Origin: Gaiellasilicea sp963802765
GTDB taxonomy: Bacteria > Actinomycetota > Thermoleophilia > Gaiellales > Gaiellaceae
DNA length: 64,000 nt
Direction: 5' to 3'
Assembly: GCA_963802765.1 (NCBI GenBank)
Contig: CAWDJZ010000002.1
Span: forward strand, 1-64,000
Numbering within the stretch: position 1 is the stretch's first letter; every line of letters begins with the position of its first letter. The notes under the pieces were generated by a model that had not been told where the DNA came from, ran no database searches, and saw only the letters and a list, made by a program, of their open reading frames with translations. Position numbers and translations under genes: made by a program. This document shows positions 1 through 10,072 of the stretch, piece after piece.

Positions 1-101
1 TGGGGCACGTTCGGAAGCCTCTTCCCTTATTGGTGAAATCAGTCTACTCTTCCAACTACTAGCGGCTTCGGCCACTCGATACGAGACAAGAGGGGGAACA
101 C

Positions 102-1379
102 GTGATCGTGTCCAACAAGCGGAGCCCGGGCGAGCGTCGCAGGCTCCTGGCAGCTACCGGCGTCATCGCCGTCCTCGCCCTCACGGCCGCCGCGTGCGGT
201 GACGACTCCGACGCCAGCACGGATCCACCGAGCGGTGGCGACAGTCCGACGACCACCGCGGGCGCGCAGCCGACGGGCTCCCCTCTGCGGATCGGCCTAC
301 TCGCCGACCAGTCGGGACCGCAGGCGCAGGGTCAGGCCGAGGCCGTCGACATCGCCGAGGCGTGGGCCGCGGACGTCAACGCGACGGGCGGTGTGGCCGG
401 CCACCCTGTGGAGCTGGTCGTGAAGGACACCAAGGGCGACGCCCCCACGGGCAGCGCCGCCGCCGAGGAGCTGGTGGGCGACGAGTCGGTGGTCGCCACC
501 CTGGTCGTCGACTCCGCGGGCGAGGCCGCGTTCGTCCCGGTGCTGTCGTCGGGCGGCCTGCCCGTGGTGGGGGGCATGGGCTACAACCCGAGGGTCTGGG
601 GCGCCCTCCCCAACGTGTGGGGCATCGCCACGACGTTCCCGAGCGTCGTCAACGAGCAGGTGATCGCGGCGGAGGCTGCCGGTGCGGCCACGACGGCCGT
701 GGCGGCGTGCGCCGAGGTCGCCTCGTGCTCTGCGGCCGCCCCCGTCTTCGAGGCGGCCAACGAGGCGCTCGGCCTCGAGTACGCGGGCCTGGTGACCGTG
801 GCCGTCGACGCCCCCGACTTCACCGCCGAGTGCCTGCAGTTCGTGAACGACGGGGTCGACTTCATCCAGCTGTCGGCCAGCGCGTCCTGGTCCAGCGGCT
901 GGCGTCCGACTGCGCCACGCAGGGCTACACCGGCGTCTTCGGCGCCTCGGCCGGCACGGTCACCCCCGCCCTGTACGGCGGGCAGGACATCCCGCTCACC
1001 GGCGGTCTCAACGGCTTCCCGTGGTTCGCCGACGCCGAGCCGGTCGAGCACTTCCGTGACGTCATGGAGGCCAACGACGTGGACGAGGAGACCTACGGCA
1101 CGCCCGGGCGCGACCGCGACGTGGGCGAGCCTGGAGCTGTTCCGCACGGTCGTCGAGAACAACACCGCCACCCTCGGCGACAACCCCGACCGCGCCGGGA
1201 TCATCGCCGCCTACGGCACGGTCGCCGACGAGACGCTCGGCGGACTGCTCCCCAACCCGGTGACCTTCACCGCCAACCAGCCCGGCCCGCCGATCCCGTG
1301 CTTCTGGCTCTACACGTACGAGGACGGCGAGTTCTCCGGCGACTTCGAGCCGACGTGCCCCGGCCCGGAGTTCGGCTGA
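102..1379 (+). CDS. Branched-chain amino acid-type ABC transporter substrate-binding lipoprotein, frameshifted
   Basis: Periplasmic-binding-protein-like receptor that would deliver a ligand (amino acid, amide or similar) to the permease encoded next. A GTG start follows an AGGGGG ribosome site. Residues ~15-33 form a lipoprotein signal ending in the lipobox LTAAAC, so the mature protein would be lipid-anchored. The N-terminal text LRIGLLADQSGP matches the LivJ/Peripla_BP_6 fold. The reading frame changes near 885-890 and changes back near 1,110-1,125; between these points the sensible protein (TQGYTGVFGASAGTV) lies in another frame. Both ends are intact and about 425 residues is normal, so these look like indel errors or recent decay. 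Ligand unknown. Confidence 0.8.
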   Translation: MIVSNKRSPGERRRLLAATGVIAVLALTAAACGDDSDASTDPPSGGDSPTTTAGAQPTGSPLRIGLLADQSGPQAQGQAEAVDIAEAWAADVNATGGVAGHPVELVVKDTKGDAPTGSAAAEELVGDESVVATLVVDSAGEAAFVPVLSSGGLPVVGGMGYNPRVWGALPNVWGIATTFPSVVNEQVIAAEAAGAATTAVAACAEVASCSAAAPVFEAANEALGLEYAGLVTVAVDAPDFTAECLQFVNDGVDFIQLSASASWSSGWRPTAPRRATPASSAPRPARSPPPCTAGRTSRSPAVSTASRGSPTPSRSSTSVTSWRPTTWTRRPTARPGATATWASLELFRTVVENNTATLGDNPDRAGIIAAYGTVADETLGGLLPNPVTFTANQPGPPIPCFWLYTYEDGEFSGDFEPTCPGPEFG

Positions 1380-1468
1380 TCGGCCGGGTGGTCACGGGGG
1401 TGGAGCCGCCGCCTCACCCCCGGTGACCTCGTCCCCTGGGCCGCCGAGCGAGACCGGAGACCGTTGAC

Positions 1469-4187
1469 ATGCGCGACTTCCTTCCCTTCATCGTCAGCGG
1501 CATCGCCTCGGGTGCGGTGTTCGGGCTGTGCGGGACCGGTCTCGTCCTCACCTACAAGACCTCGGGCATCTTCAACTTCGGCCACGGCGCCATCGCCACC
1601 GGCGCCGCCTACGTCTTCTACTGGCTCCACATCGACAACGAGGTCGACTGGTTGCCGGCGGCGATCCTCAGCGTGTTCATCCTCGGACCGCTCGTGGGCC
1701 TGATGTTCGAGCGCATCGCCGCCCGGCTCGCCGAGCAGCGGACCGCCCTCAAGATCGTCGGCACGGTCGGCGTCGTGCTGGTCGTGCAGGCGCTGGCGAC
1801 GATCAAGTACGGCAGCACGGCGCTGCGCATCCCGCAGTTCCTGCCGAAGGGGACCGAGTCGTTCGAGGTCGCCGGGGTGGTCGTCACCTACGACAAGGTG
1901 ATCATCACCGCCATCACCGTCGTCGCCGTCGCCGCGCTGTACGCGCTGTTCCGCTTCGCCCGGATCGGCGTCGCCATGCGGGCGGTCGTCGACGACCCCG
2001 ACCTCCTCGCCATGCAGGCCACGAACCCGGCCAGCGTGCGCCGCGTCGCCTGGGTGATCGGCGCCACCTTCGCCGCCCTGTCGGGCGTGCTGGTCGCGCC
2101 GCTCATCGGCGTCGACGCGATCCTGCTCACGTTCCTCGTCGTGAAGGCGTTCGGCGCGGCGGCGATCGGGGCTTCTCGAGCATCCCGCTGACGTTCCTCG
2201 GCGGCGTGCTCATCGGCATCGGCTCGGACATCTCGAAGAAGTACGTGCTGAACACCCCGTGGCTGGCCGGGTTCCCGGAGGCGCTGCCGTTCCTCGTGCT
2301 GTTCGTCGTGCTGCTCGTGCTGCCCAGGAGCCGGCTGGTGCCGCCGCTCGAGGGCCGAGGCCCGGCCCGCGCTCCAGTACCGGTCGCCGGGGCGGGTGCG
2401 GCTCGCCGCCGGGCTCGTCGGTGCTCGTGCCGCTCGCGCTGGTCCCCGACCTGGTGGGCGGCCAAGCTCCCGTTCTTCACCGTCGCCCTCGTCACGGTCG
2501 TGATGCTGCTGTCCCTGGGCCTGCTGGTCCGCACGTCCGGGCAGGTGTCGCTGTGCCACGCCACGTTCGCCGCCATCGGGGCGGTGGCGTTCTCGCAGCT
2601 CCACGTCGAGCACGGCGTGCCCTGGGTGCTGGCCCTCGTGCTCGGCGGGCTGGTCGCGGTGCCGGTCGGCGCCCTCGTGGCCATGCCGGCGATCCGCCTC
2701 TCGGGGCTCTACCTGGCCCTGGCCACCCTCGGGTTCGGGATCCTGGTGCAGCGGTTGCTCTACGGCCAGTCGTGGATGTTCACCGCCTTGGCGGAGGGCC
2801 GGCCGATGCCCAGGCCCTCGTTCGCCGACAGCCCCGAGGCGTTCTACCGAGTGGTGCTGGTCGTGGCCGTCCTCACCGCGGTCGCGGTCGTGGCCGTCCA
2901 GCGCAGCCGACTCGGGCGACTCCTGCAGGGCATGTCCGACTCGCCGACCGCGGTCACCGCCATGGGCTTGTCGACCAACGTCTCCAAGGTGATCGTGTTC
3001 TGCTCGTCGGCGTTCCTCGCCGGCGTGGCCGGCGCCCTGCTGGGGGTGGCCCGGGGGTTCGCGGTCAGCGGCGACCCGTTCTTCATCCCGTTCAGCTCGC
3101 TGATCCTGCTGGCCATGCTGGCCATCGCCCCGCTCGCCGAGCCGTGGTACGCCCTCGTGCCGGCGATCGCCTCGGTCCTACCCGGCTACCTCACCGGCGA
3201 CGACACGACCTACTGGCTCACCGCCTTCTTCGGCGTCGCCGCGGTCGCCGTCGCGGTGCAGGGTGGCCACCCGGCGATGCCCGCGGGGCTGCGGGCCGCA
3301 CTCGACCGACTCGGGCGCCGCCGGCCCGCGGCGCCTCCGCCGATCGAGGCGCCGCCGATCGTCACCGCCCCGGCGGGATCCGCCGGGCATCGAGGTGCAG
3401 GGGCTCTCGGTGCGCTTCGGCGGCCTGGTCGCCGTCGACGATGTGAGCTTCCACGCCCCGATGGGCCGGATCACCGGGCTGATCGGGCCCAACGGGGCCG
3501 GGAAGACCACCACGTTCGACGCCTGCAGCGGCCTGAACCGGCGCTTCGACGGCCGGGTGCTGCTGCACGGCGACGACATCACCGGCGTCTCGCCCGCCGC
3601 CCGCGGGCGGCGCGGCCTCGGCCGCACGTTCCAGCGCGTCGAGCTGTGCGACTCCCTCACCGTCGTGCAGAACGTGATGCTCGGCCGGGAGGCCGGCCAG
3701 GCCGGCGCTCACGTGCTCCGCCAGTTGGCGGCGCCGCCCGGCGAGTGGGCGGTCACGAGGTCCGCCGCGTGGTCGGCCATGGCCCTGTGCGGCATCGAGG
3801 ACCTCGCCGATCGGCAGGCGGGCGCCCTGTCGACGGGGCAACGCCGGCTGGTGGAGCTGGCCCGGGCCCTCGCCGGGCCGTTCGACGTGCTGCTGCTCGA
3901 CGAGCCGTCGTCGGGGCTCGACCACGACGAGACCGCCCGCTTCGGCGAGCTGCTCGTCCGCGTCGTGGCCGAGCGCGGCGTCGGCATCCTGCTCGTCGAG
4001 CACGACATGAGCCTGGTGATGCGCATCTGCGACCACCTCTACGTGCTGGACTTCGGCAAGCTCCTCTTCGAGGGGACGCGGCGGAGGTGGCCGGCAGCCA
4101 GGTCGTGCAGGCGGCTTACCTCGGCACGGACGGGGTGATGGACGCACTCGACGACGCCGACGCGCCGACCGCGGAGGTGGCGAACGC

Positions 4188-4191
<4 letters not shown>
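1469..4191 (+). CDS. Fused LivH-LivM permease and LivG ATPase of a branched-chain amino acid-type importer, frameshifted
   Basis: One ~907-codon stretch appears to encode both membrane subunits and one ATPase. 1,469-~2,340 is LivH-like (ATG start, GGAG upstream; GTGLVLTYKTSGIFNFGHGA), ~2,450-3,340 is LivM-like (LSLGLLVRTSGQVSLCHATF), then a proline-rich linker leads into a LivG-type ATPase with Walker A GPNGAGKTTT, signature LSTGQ and Walker B VLLLDEPSSG. No stop or start codon separates the parts, which favours a true fusion; M-G fusions are known in actinobacteria. Frame changes are needed near 2,168, several times in 2,360-2,460, near 3,385 and near 4,075. The end overlaps livF by ATGA. 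Confidence 0.75.
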
Positions 4192-4940
<749 letters not shown>

Positions 4941-4973
4941 TCCCGCGTCGCGCCGCCGTCGCCGCTCGGCGGG

Positions 4974-6581
4974 TCAGGCGCCGTCCCGGATCACGTCGGC
5001 GGCCACGCCGGCCATCGCCATCATCGGCCCGTTGAGGTTGCCCGAGACCATCGTCGGGAGCACCGAGCAGTCCATGGCGCGGAGGCCGTCGACGCCGCGC
5101 ACCCGGAGCTGCGGGTCGACGACGTCCCGCTCGTCGGGTCCCATGGCGCAGGTCCCGATGGCGTGGTACCCGCAGTAGCCCTGCTCCAGAGCGGTGTCGA
5201 TGATCGCCTGATCGTCCTCGTCGTGGACCGCGGCACCGGGGACCGTCTCGTGTTCGATGTGCGGCGCCAGGGCGTCGCTGGCGAACAGCTCGCGCATGCG
5301 CCGGAAACAGCGCGACCCCGGTGGCGCGGTCCTCGGCCGAGGCGAAGTAGCCGGGTTCGATCTCGAGCGGCGCGTCGGGGTCGGCGGCGGTGATGTGCAG
5401 GCTTCCCTCGCTCGTCGGGCGGAGGACGTAGCCGATGGCCTGGATCCCCGGTTCGTGCTCCAGGCCCGGGTTCTCGCCGGGGCCGTGCGAGGCGACGGAG
5501 AAGGGCGCCATCAGCACCTGCGCGTCCACCCGCCCGACGCCGGGGGTCGACTCGAGGAAGCCGATCACGTCGTAGGAGGGCGCCGCGAGCGGTCCCCGAT
5601 GGGTGGCGAGGTAGCGAAGCCCGGCGAGCGTCTGGCCAATGCGCCCCGCGAGCTGCCGGTTGTAGCCGAGGTTCTCGCGCAGGCGGGCCTGCAACGGGAA
5701 GCAGCGGTGCTCGCGGAGGCGAGCGCCGACGTTCGGGTGATCGACGCGGACGTCGACGCCCGCGGCCCGCAGCACGGCGGCGGGCCCGATCCCGGAGAGC
5801 TGCAGCAGCTTGGGGGTCTGGATGCTGCCGAGGGACAGGATCACCTCGCGCCGGGCGTGGTGGTCGACCACTCGGCCGCCCTGGCGCACCCGACGCCGAC
5901 TGCCCGGTCGCCGTCGAACAGCAACCTGGTCGCCAACGCCCGCACCTCCACGGTCAGGTTCGGGCGGTCGCGGGCGGGGTGGAGGAAGGCGTGGGCGGAG
6001 CTGACCCGCTCGCCCGACGCCGATGTTCGACATCGTGAGGCCGATGCGGGCGCCGTCCGTCTCGTTGAGGTCGTCGACGGCCTGGAGCCCGACAGCGTCG
6101 CCGGCGGCGACGAAGGCATCGCAGACCGGGTCAGGGTCCGGGACCTTCGAGATGGTCAGCGGGCCGCCGGTGCCGCGCGTCGGGGAGGGGCCGAGCCGGT
6201 TGTCCTCGATCTGCCTGTAGCTCGGCAGGATGGCGTCCCAACCCCAGCCCTTGTTCCCGAGGCGCTCGAGCTCGTCCCAATCGGCCTGCTGGCCGCGGTT
6301 GTAGACAAGGCCGTTGATGGCGCTGGAGCCACCCAGCACCTTGCCGCGGACCCAGCCTTCCACGGTGCCGCCCCGTCCGAAGGGCGGGTCGGGAAGAGCC
6401 AGGCGTGCTTGGGGTCGCCGAGGAGCTTGCCGAACCCCTTGGGGATGCGGATCAGCGGGCTCTTGTCCTCGCCGCCCGCCTCCACCAGCAGCACGCGGGT
6501 GCGCGCGTCCTCGGACAGTCGGCTCGCCAGCACGCATCCAGCCGACCCGGCGCCGACGACGATGTAGTCGACCTCGCTCAT
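4974..6581 (-). CDS. GMC-family FAD-dependent alcohol/choline dehydrogenase-like oxidoreductase, frameshifted
   Basis: Flavoprotein of the glucose-methanol-choline family, expected to oxidise an alcohol with FAD. The ATG at 6,581 begins MSEVDYIVVGAGSAGCVLA, the FAD-binding GxGxxG. GMC signature 1 is GGSSAINGLVYNRG, signature 2 GSIQTPKLLQLSGIGP, and the catalytic region GYCGYHAIGTCAMGP carries the conserved His, followed by NLNGPMMAMAG near the C-terminus. Expected length (535 residues) fits the family. Frame changes are needed near 6,375, 6,010, 5,880 and 5,300. Lies directly downstream of an SDR on the same strand. Such pairs occur with mycofactocin-linked alcohol oxidation, but that role here is inference. 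Confidence 0.78.
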
Positions 6582-6631
6582 GCGGATCCCCCCGGGAATG
6601 GTGCTGTCGGGACATTCTAGCCAAAAGAGAT

Positions 6632-6665
6632 AGATGATTATACTGAATTGTCCGAGACGCCGGAT
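6632..6665 (-). promoter_or_regulatory. Candidate promoter -10 region for the GMC oxidoreductase
   Basis: In an unusually AT-rich patch between the SDR and GMC genes, the minus strand reads TATAAT (positions 6,642-6,637), a perfect -10 hexamer, 56 bases before the GMC start codon. No good -35 hexamer is visible at 16-18 bases, so the assignment rests on one box and the base-composition dip. Confidence 0.35.
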
Positions 6666-6708
6666 CGACGACGCCGTCGCGATGTCTCTAAAACCCGAAC
6701 ACCGCGGC

Positions 6709-7471
6709 TCACACCGTCGTCGCCCCCATGTCCACCGGGAGCTGGATGCCCGTGACGCACCGGGCGGCGTCCGAAGCCAGCCAGAGCACCGCGTTGGCGA
6801 CGTCGGCGGGCTTGGCGAGGGCGGGGAGGGGAGAACCGAGCCGAACGATCCTGCGTAGCTGGGGTTGTCGGCCAGGATCGTCGCCACGTCGGGATCGTGG
6901 GCCAGACGGGTGTCGATGCCCCACGGGTGCACCGAGTCGACGTGCACGCGGTATGGGCCCAGCCCGATGGCTGCGGAGCCGACGAGCCCCACGACGCCGT
7001 GCTTGGCGGCGGAGTAGTGGGCCTGGGCCAGGGAGTGACTTCAACCCGGCGACCGGCTGATGGCGACCATCGAGCCGCCCCGGCCCTGCGTGATCAGCAC
7101 TGGCGCCGCGGCCTTGAACGTGCGCCAGACGCCGCCGAGGTTGACGTCGAGCATGGTCTGCCACTGATCCTCGGACATCTCCCAGAAGCGCGACCAGTTC
7201 GAGATGCCGGCGTTGGCGACGACGACGTCCACCCCGCCGAGCTCGGCCACGCCGTCGCCGACCGCGACGTCGATCGACCCCTGATCCGGACGTCGGCCTC
7301 CCGGGTGACCACTCGCCGCCCCGACCCGTTGACGAGGGCGGATGTATCGCCGAGGTCGGACAGGTCGGTGGCGATGATGTCAGCGCCGCTGTCCGCCAGC
7401 GCGGCGCAGATCGTCCGAGCCCTCGCGCCGCGCCCGGTGACGAACGCGACCTTCCCGTCGAGCACTCCCAC
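6709..7471 (-). CDS. Short-chain dehydrogenase/reductase, mycofactocin-coupled type, frameshifted
   Basis: NAD(P)-type oxidoreductase with a Rossmann fold. GTG start at 7,471 gives VGVLDGKVAFVTG; the glycine-rich motif that follows is garbled (GRGARARTI where GAARGQGRT is expected), indicating an indel. Downstream pieces in different frames read VVVANAGISNWSRFWEMS, AHYSAAKHGVVGL (catalytic Tyr-x-x-x-Lys near 7,005-7,020) and ATTV at the C-terminus. The SVAGLKSLPG-type segment and the NAG region resemble SDRs annotated as mycofactocin-coupled, which bind NADH tightly. At least three frame changes are needed (near 7,400, 7,270 and 7,045). Same strand as and upstream of the GMC gene. Confidence 0.72.
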
Positions 7472-7923
7472 TAGGCCGCCACGAGGCCCGACCCGCCTCG
7501 ACGAGCAGGCGGTGGATGTCGTCGGGGCCCAGCGGCGTCGCCAGGACATGCACGCCCAGGTGGCTGGCCCGTCTGATGGCGGTCGTAGAAGCCGAACGAG
7601 AGCCGCAGCAGGTGCGCGTAGAGGCCCTCCCGCATGTCCTTCTCGATCCCGAGCGCCTGACGGCCGGAGATGAGCCGCCGCCCGACCATGAACGCCGCCT
7701 TCAGGATCCCGGCGAGGACGATGCCCGCGACCATCCAGGCGAGCGTCTCCGTGCCGCTCTGAGCGTCGATTCCGTCGATCGCCTCCGAGACGAGCACGAC
7801 CATCGTGATCGCGGCCGCCTGCGAGAGGACGGCGAGGACGGTCGAGACGAACAGCGACCAGCGGTACGGCCGCAGGAAGCCGAGCAGCCGGACGAACGTG
7901 CGGCGGTACGGGACGTCGCTCAC
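7471..7923 (-). pseudogene. Truncated ABC exporter transmembrane domain, cut at a junction near 7,560
   Basis: The N-terminus of an ABC exporter (MsbA/MdlB type): start at 7,923 (MSDVPYRRTFVRLLGFLRPY), then two clear membrane helices and LRLSFGFYDRHQTGQ, a well-conserved stretch of the first intracellular loop. Immediately after this Gln codon (7,566-7,564) similarity ends; the remaining ~30 codons to the TAG at 7,473 are unrelated low-complexity sequence. More than 400 residues, including the rest of the membrane domain and the whole ATPase, are missing. Divergent from the methyltransferase at 7,985. The break is either a real deletion/recombination or an assembly chimera. Confidence 0.7.
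7473..7563 (-). other. Orphan 3' end of an unidentified gene next to the junction
   Basis: Read on the minus strand in the frame one base off the exporter, this stretch gives LGVHVLATPLGPDDIHRLLV and then, after another one-base shift, GLVAA followed by TAG at 7,473-7,471, overlapping the SDR's GTG by one base. That resembles the ordinary C-terminal end of an upstream gene in the same operon as the SDR, with its body missing from this contig. I cannot name the family. Confidence 0.35.
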
Positions 7924-7984
7924 CTGTGGACTCTAGCTGCGCGGCCGCTTGCTCCCGGGTCGCCGTGTCGGCCAGGATGGGGCG

Positions 7985-8716
7985 ATGGAAGGCGTGCCGC
8001 CAGACGTGTTCGGGGAGGACTACCTCTACTTCTACGAGAGCTTTCTCGACGACGATCTTTCCGACGCCCAGGCGGCCATGCTCTGGAGGACGTTGAGGCT
8101 GACGGAAGGCTCGGAAGTCCTCGACGTCCCGTGCGGGCACGGCCGGATTGCGAACCGGCTGGCGGTGAGAGGCGCGCGCGTCACGGGGCTCGACGCCGAC
8201 GCGTTCTTCCTCGAACGGGCGCGGGCGGACGCAGCCGAGCGCGGCGTGGAGGTCGAGTACGTCCAGGGAGACATGCGGGAGCTGCCCTGGTCGGAGCGGT
8301 TCGACGCGGTCGTCAACTGGTTCACGTCCTTCGGCTACTTCGACGACGAGGGGAACAAGGCGTGGCTGGAGACCGCGCGGCGCACGCTCAAGCCCGGCGG
8401 GCGGCTGGTGATCGACGTCCACAGCCGCGACGTCTTCATGCGCAACCGCATGCCGGCCGCCGTGTCCGAGCGTGACGGCGACCTCATTGTCGATCGGTTC
8501 CGGTTCGACGTCGAGACGGGCCGGGAGGAGACCGAGCGCTGGGTGGTCCGCGACGGGCAGGTCCGGAAGACGGTCTACTCCGTCCGCTTCTACACGTTCA
8601 CAGAGCTGCGCGACCTCCTGCTCGACGTCGGCTTCTCGACGGTCGAGGCCTTCGGCCACGACGGACAACCGCTGACGCTCGAGACCCGGCGCATGGTCGT
8701 CATCGCAACTCGCTGA
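7985..8716 (+). CDS. Class I SAM-dependent methyltransferase
   Basis: About 243 residues with a Methyltransf_25/11-type fold. SAM-binding motif I is VLDVPCGHGRIANRLA, the acidic end of beta-2 is GLDAD, and EYVQGDMRELPW marks motif II. A later KPGGRLVIDVHSRD is the post-motif III strand. I chose ATG 7,985 (MEGVPPDVFGEDYLYFYES) because the longer reading frame from 7,949 adds only unconserved residues. The substrate cannot be told from sequence. The stop overlaps by a few bases the 3' end of the convergent uracil-DNA glycosylase gene. Upstream lies a 61-bp divergent gap shared with the truncated exporter. Confidence 0.85.
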   Translation: MEGVPPDVFGEDYLYFYESFLDDDLSDAQAAMLWRTLRLTEGSEVLDVPCGHGRIANRLAVRGARVTGLDADAFFLERARADAAERGVEVEYVQGDMRELPWSERFDAVVNWFTSFGYFDDEGNKAWLETARRTLKPGGRLVIDVHSRDVFMRNRMPAAVSERDGDLIVDRFRFDVETGREETERWVVRDGQVRKTVYSVRFYTFTELRDLLLDVGFSTVEAFGHDGQPLTLETRRMVVIATR

Positions 8717-9314
8717 CCCGTACGAGCTCGCGGCGGACATGCGTGAGCGCCTTGCCGAGCCGCGCCCGGTTCGCCGGGTCGTTGAGCCAGCCGCTTGCTC
8801 CGGAGGGATGGGGGAGCGGGATCACGATCGCGTCTGCGTGCGTGTAGCTCTTGCCGATCGCGTCCGTGAGCGTCGCGATGCCGAGGAGCCGCCGCAGTGC
8901 GAGCCCGCCGACCGTGACGATCAGTCCGGGCCGGAGCAGCTCGAGCTCCCAGTCGCGCCAGAACGCGCAGAGCTCTTGCTCGCGCGGCGTCGGCGTCCGG
9001 TCGCCGCGGCCAGACGCCGCACGGCCCGGATAGCAGCGCGTCACCGAGGCGCAGTAGAAGCGCTCGTAGAGCTCGTCGCCCTCGAGGGCGAGCCAGCGGC
9101 GCAGTGTCCGGCCGGCGCGGCCGCGCCACGGCAGTCGTTCCATGCCTTCCACGATCCCGGGCGCCTGGCCGTAGAGGTACGCGCGCTGGCCGTTGAACGG
9201 CGCTCGCACAGGCAACGACTCGAGCGGGTAGCCCGCCTCGACGCACGCGCGACAACGCGCGTTGTCTCGCTGCAGCGAATGGAGGGAGCGGTACGAGCTG
9301 CGGCGGACCGTCAC
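8700..9314 (-). CDS. Uracil-DNA glycosylase superfamily protein, family 4-like
   Basis: Base-excision repair enzyme that would remove uracil from DNA. Motif A appears as YLYGQAPGIVEG (families 4/5 usually GEAPG) and the C-terminal motif as IPLPHPSGAS. Four cysteines at family-4 positions could hold an iron-sulfur cluster: C-x2-C (RCRACVEAG), one in VTRCYPG and one in ELCAFWRDW. The GQAPGI in place of GEAPG is a mild deviation. Start placed at GTG 9,314 (VTVRRSSYRSLHSLQRDN); GTG 9,323 is also possible. Length ~204 residues fits. Tail-to-tail with the methyltransferase at 7,985-8,716. Confidence 0.82.
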   Translation of the reverse strand: MTVRRSSYRSLHSLQRDNARCRACVEAGYPLESLPVRAPFNGQRAYLYGQAPGIVEGMERLPWRGRAGRTLRRWLALEGDELYERFYCASVTRCYPGRAASGRGDRTPTPREQELCAFWRDWELELLRPGLIVTVGGLALRRLLGIATLTDAIGKSYTHADAIVIPLPHPSGASGWLNDPANRARLGKALTHVRRELVRVSELR

Positions 9315-9412
9315 GCCCCTCACGCCCCTGGCCGGCACCGGCTCCCGGCCGGCGGAGCCGGCCTCCGCCGCCGCCTCGCGCGCCTGGCGGCACGCGGCTC
9401 TCCGGGTCTGGC

Positions 9413-10072
9413 CTAAAGGCCTATCCCCTCCGGCCGCGCACCGCCATCCGCGCGCCAGGAACGTGAGGTTCGAACGGCGACGAACCAGCGACCCGCGTGG
9501 AGGACGTCGCCACCGCCGAGCTCCTCGACGAGCTCCTCCGGCCGGAAGTAGCGCTTGTAGACCTGCCAGCGCGAGCCGTCGTTCAGGACCCGCTCCTGCC
9601 ACTCGACCGGCTCGACGTCGTCGCGGAGGGCCGAGTCGACGACGACGAGCTCCGGCGCGACCCGGCGGGCCTCCGCAAGGAAGGCGACGCGCTCGGGCTC
9701 CTCGAGGTGGCCGTAGAAGTGGCCGGTGAAGACACGCTCGAAGGCGCCGTCGGCGAACGGGAGCGGAAACGCGTCGGCCTGGACGAACCGGAAGCCTGGG
9801 CAGCGCTTCGAGGCGAGCTCGAGCATCGCTGCACTCTGGTCGAGCCCGGTCACCTCGCCGGGCAGATACCGGGTCATGAAGCCCGTGCCGCACGCGACGT
9901 CGAGCGTCCGCGCCGGCTCGAGCCCGGCGAGCGTCGCGAGCAGCGTCTCGCGCTCACGCTCCCAGTCCGGCCGGTCGCGCTGCTCGAACAGGCCCGCGCC
10001 GAGCCACCAGTCGTCGTACTCCGACGCGCGGGCTTCGTAATACGCCTTCACCCTCGTACAGTACGGCCCCAT
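9413..10072 (-). CDS. UbiE/class I SAM-dependent methyltransferase
   Basis: About 219 residues. Motif I LDVACGTGFMTRYLPG, then GLDQSAAMLELASKR and FVQADAFPLPFADGAFERV define a ubiquinone/menaquinone-type methyltransferase fold; HFYGHLEEPERVAFLAEARR is the usual post-II helix. Substrate unknown. The start is uncertain: ATG 10,072 (MGPYCTR) lies back to back with the ATG of the formiminotransferase on the other strand, and GTG 10,051 (VKAYYEARASEYDDWW) begins nearer the conserved part. The divergent pair leaves practically no intergenic promoter space, so any promoter must lie inside a coding region. Confidence 0.82.
   Translation of the reverse strand: MGPYCTRVKAYYEARASEYDDWWLGAGLFEQRDRPDWERERETLLATLAGLEPARTLDVACGTGFMTRYLPGEVTGLDQSAAMLELASKRCPGFRFVQADAFPLPFADGAFERVFTGHFYGHLEEPERVAFLAEARRVAPELVVVDSALRDDVEPVEWQERVLNDGSRWQVYKRYFRPEELVEELGGGDVLHAGRWFVAVRTSRSWRADGGARPEGIGL

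Noticed and set aside
7516..8475. Plus-strand frame over the truncated exporter and methyltransferase
   Set aside because: Out-of-frame reading of both; the methyltransferase motif I lies in the frame starting at 7,985.
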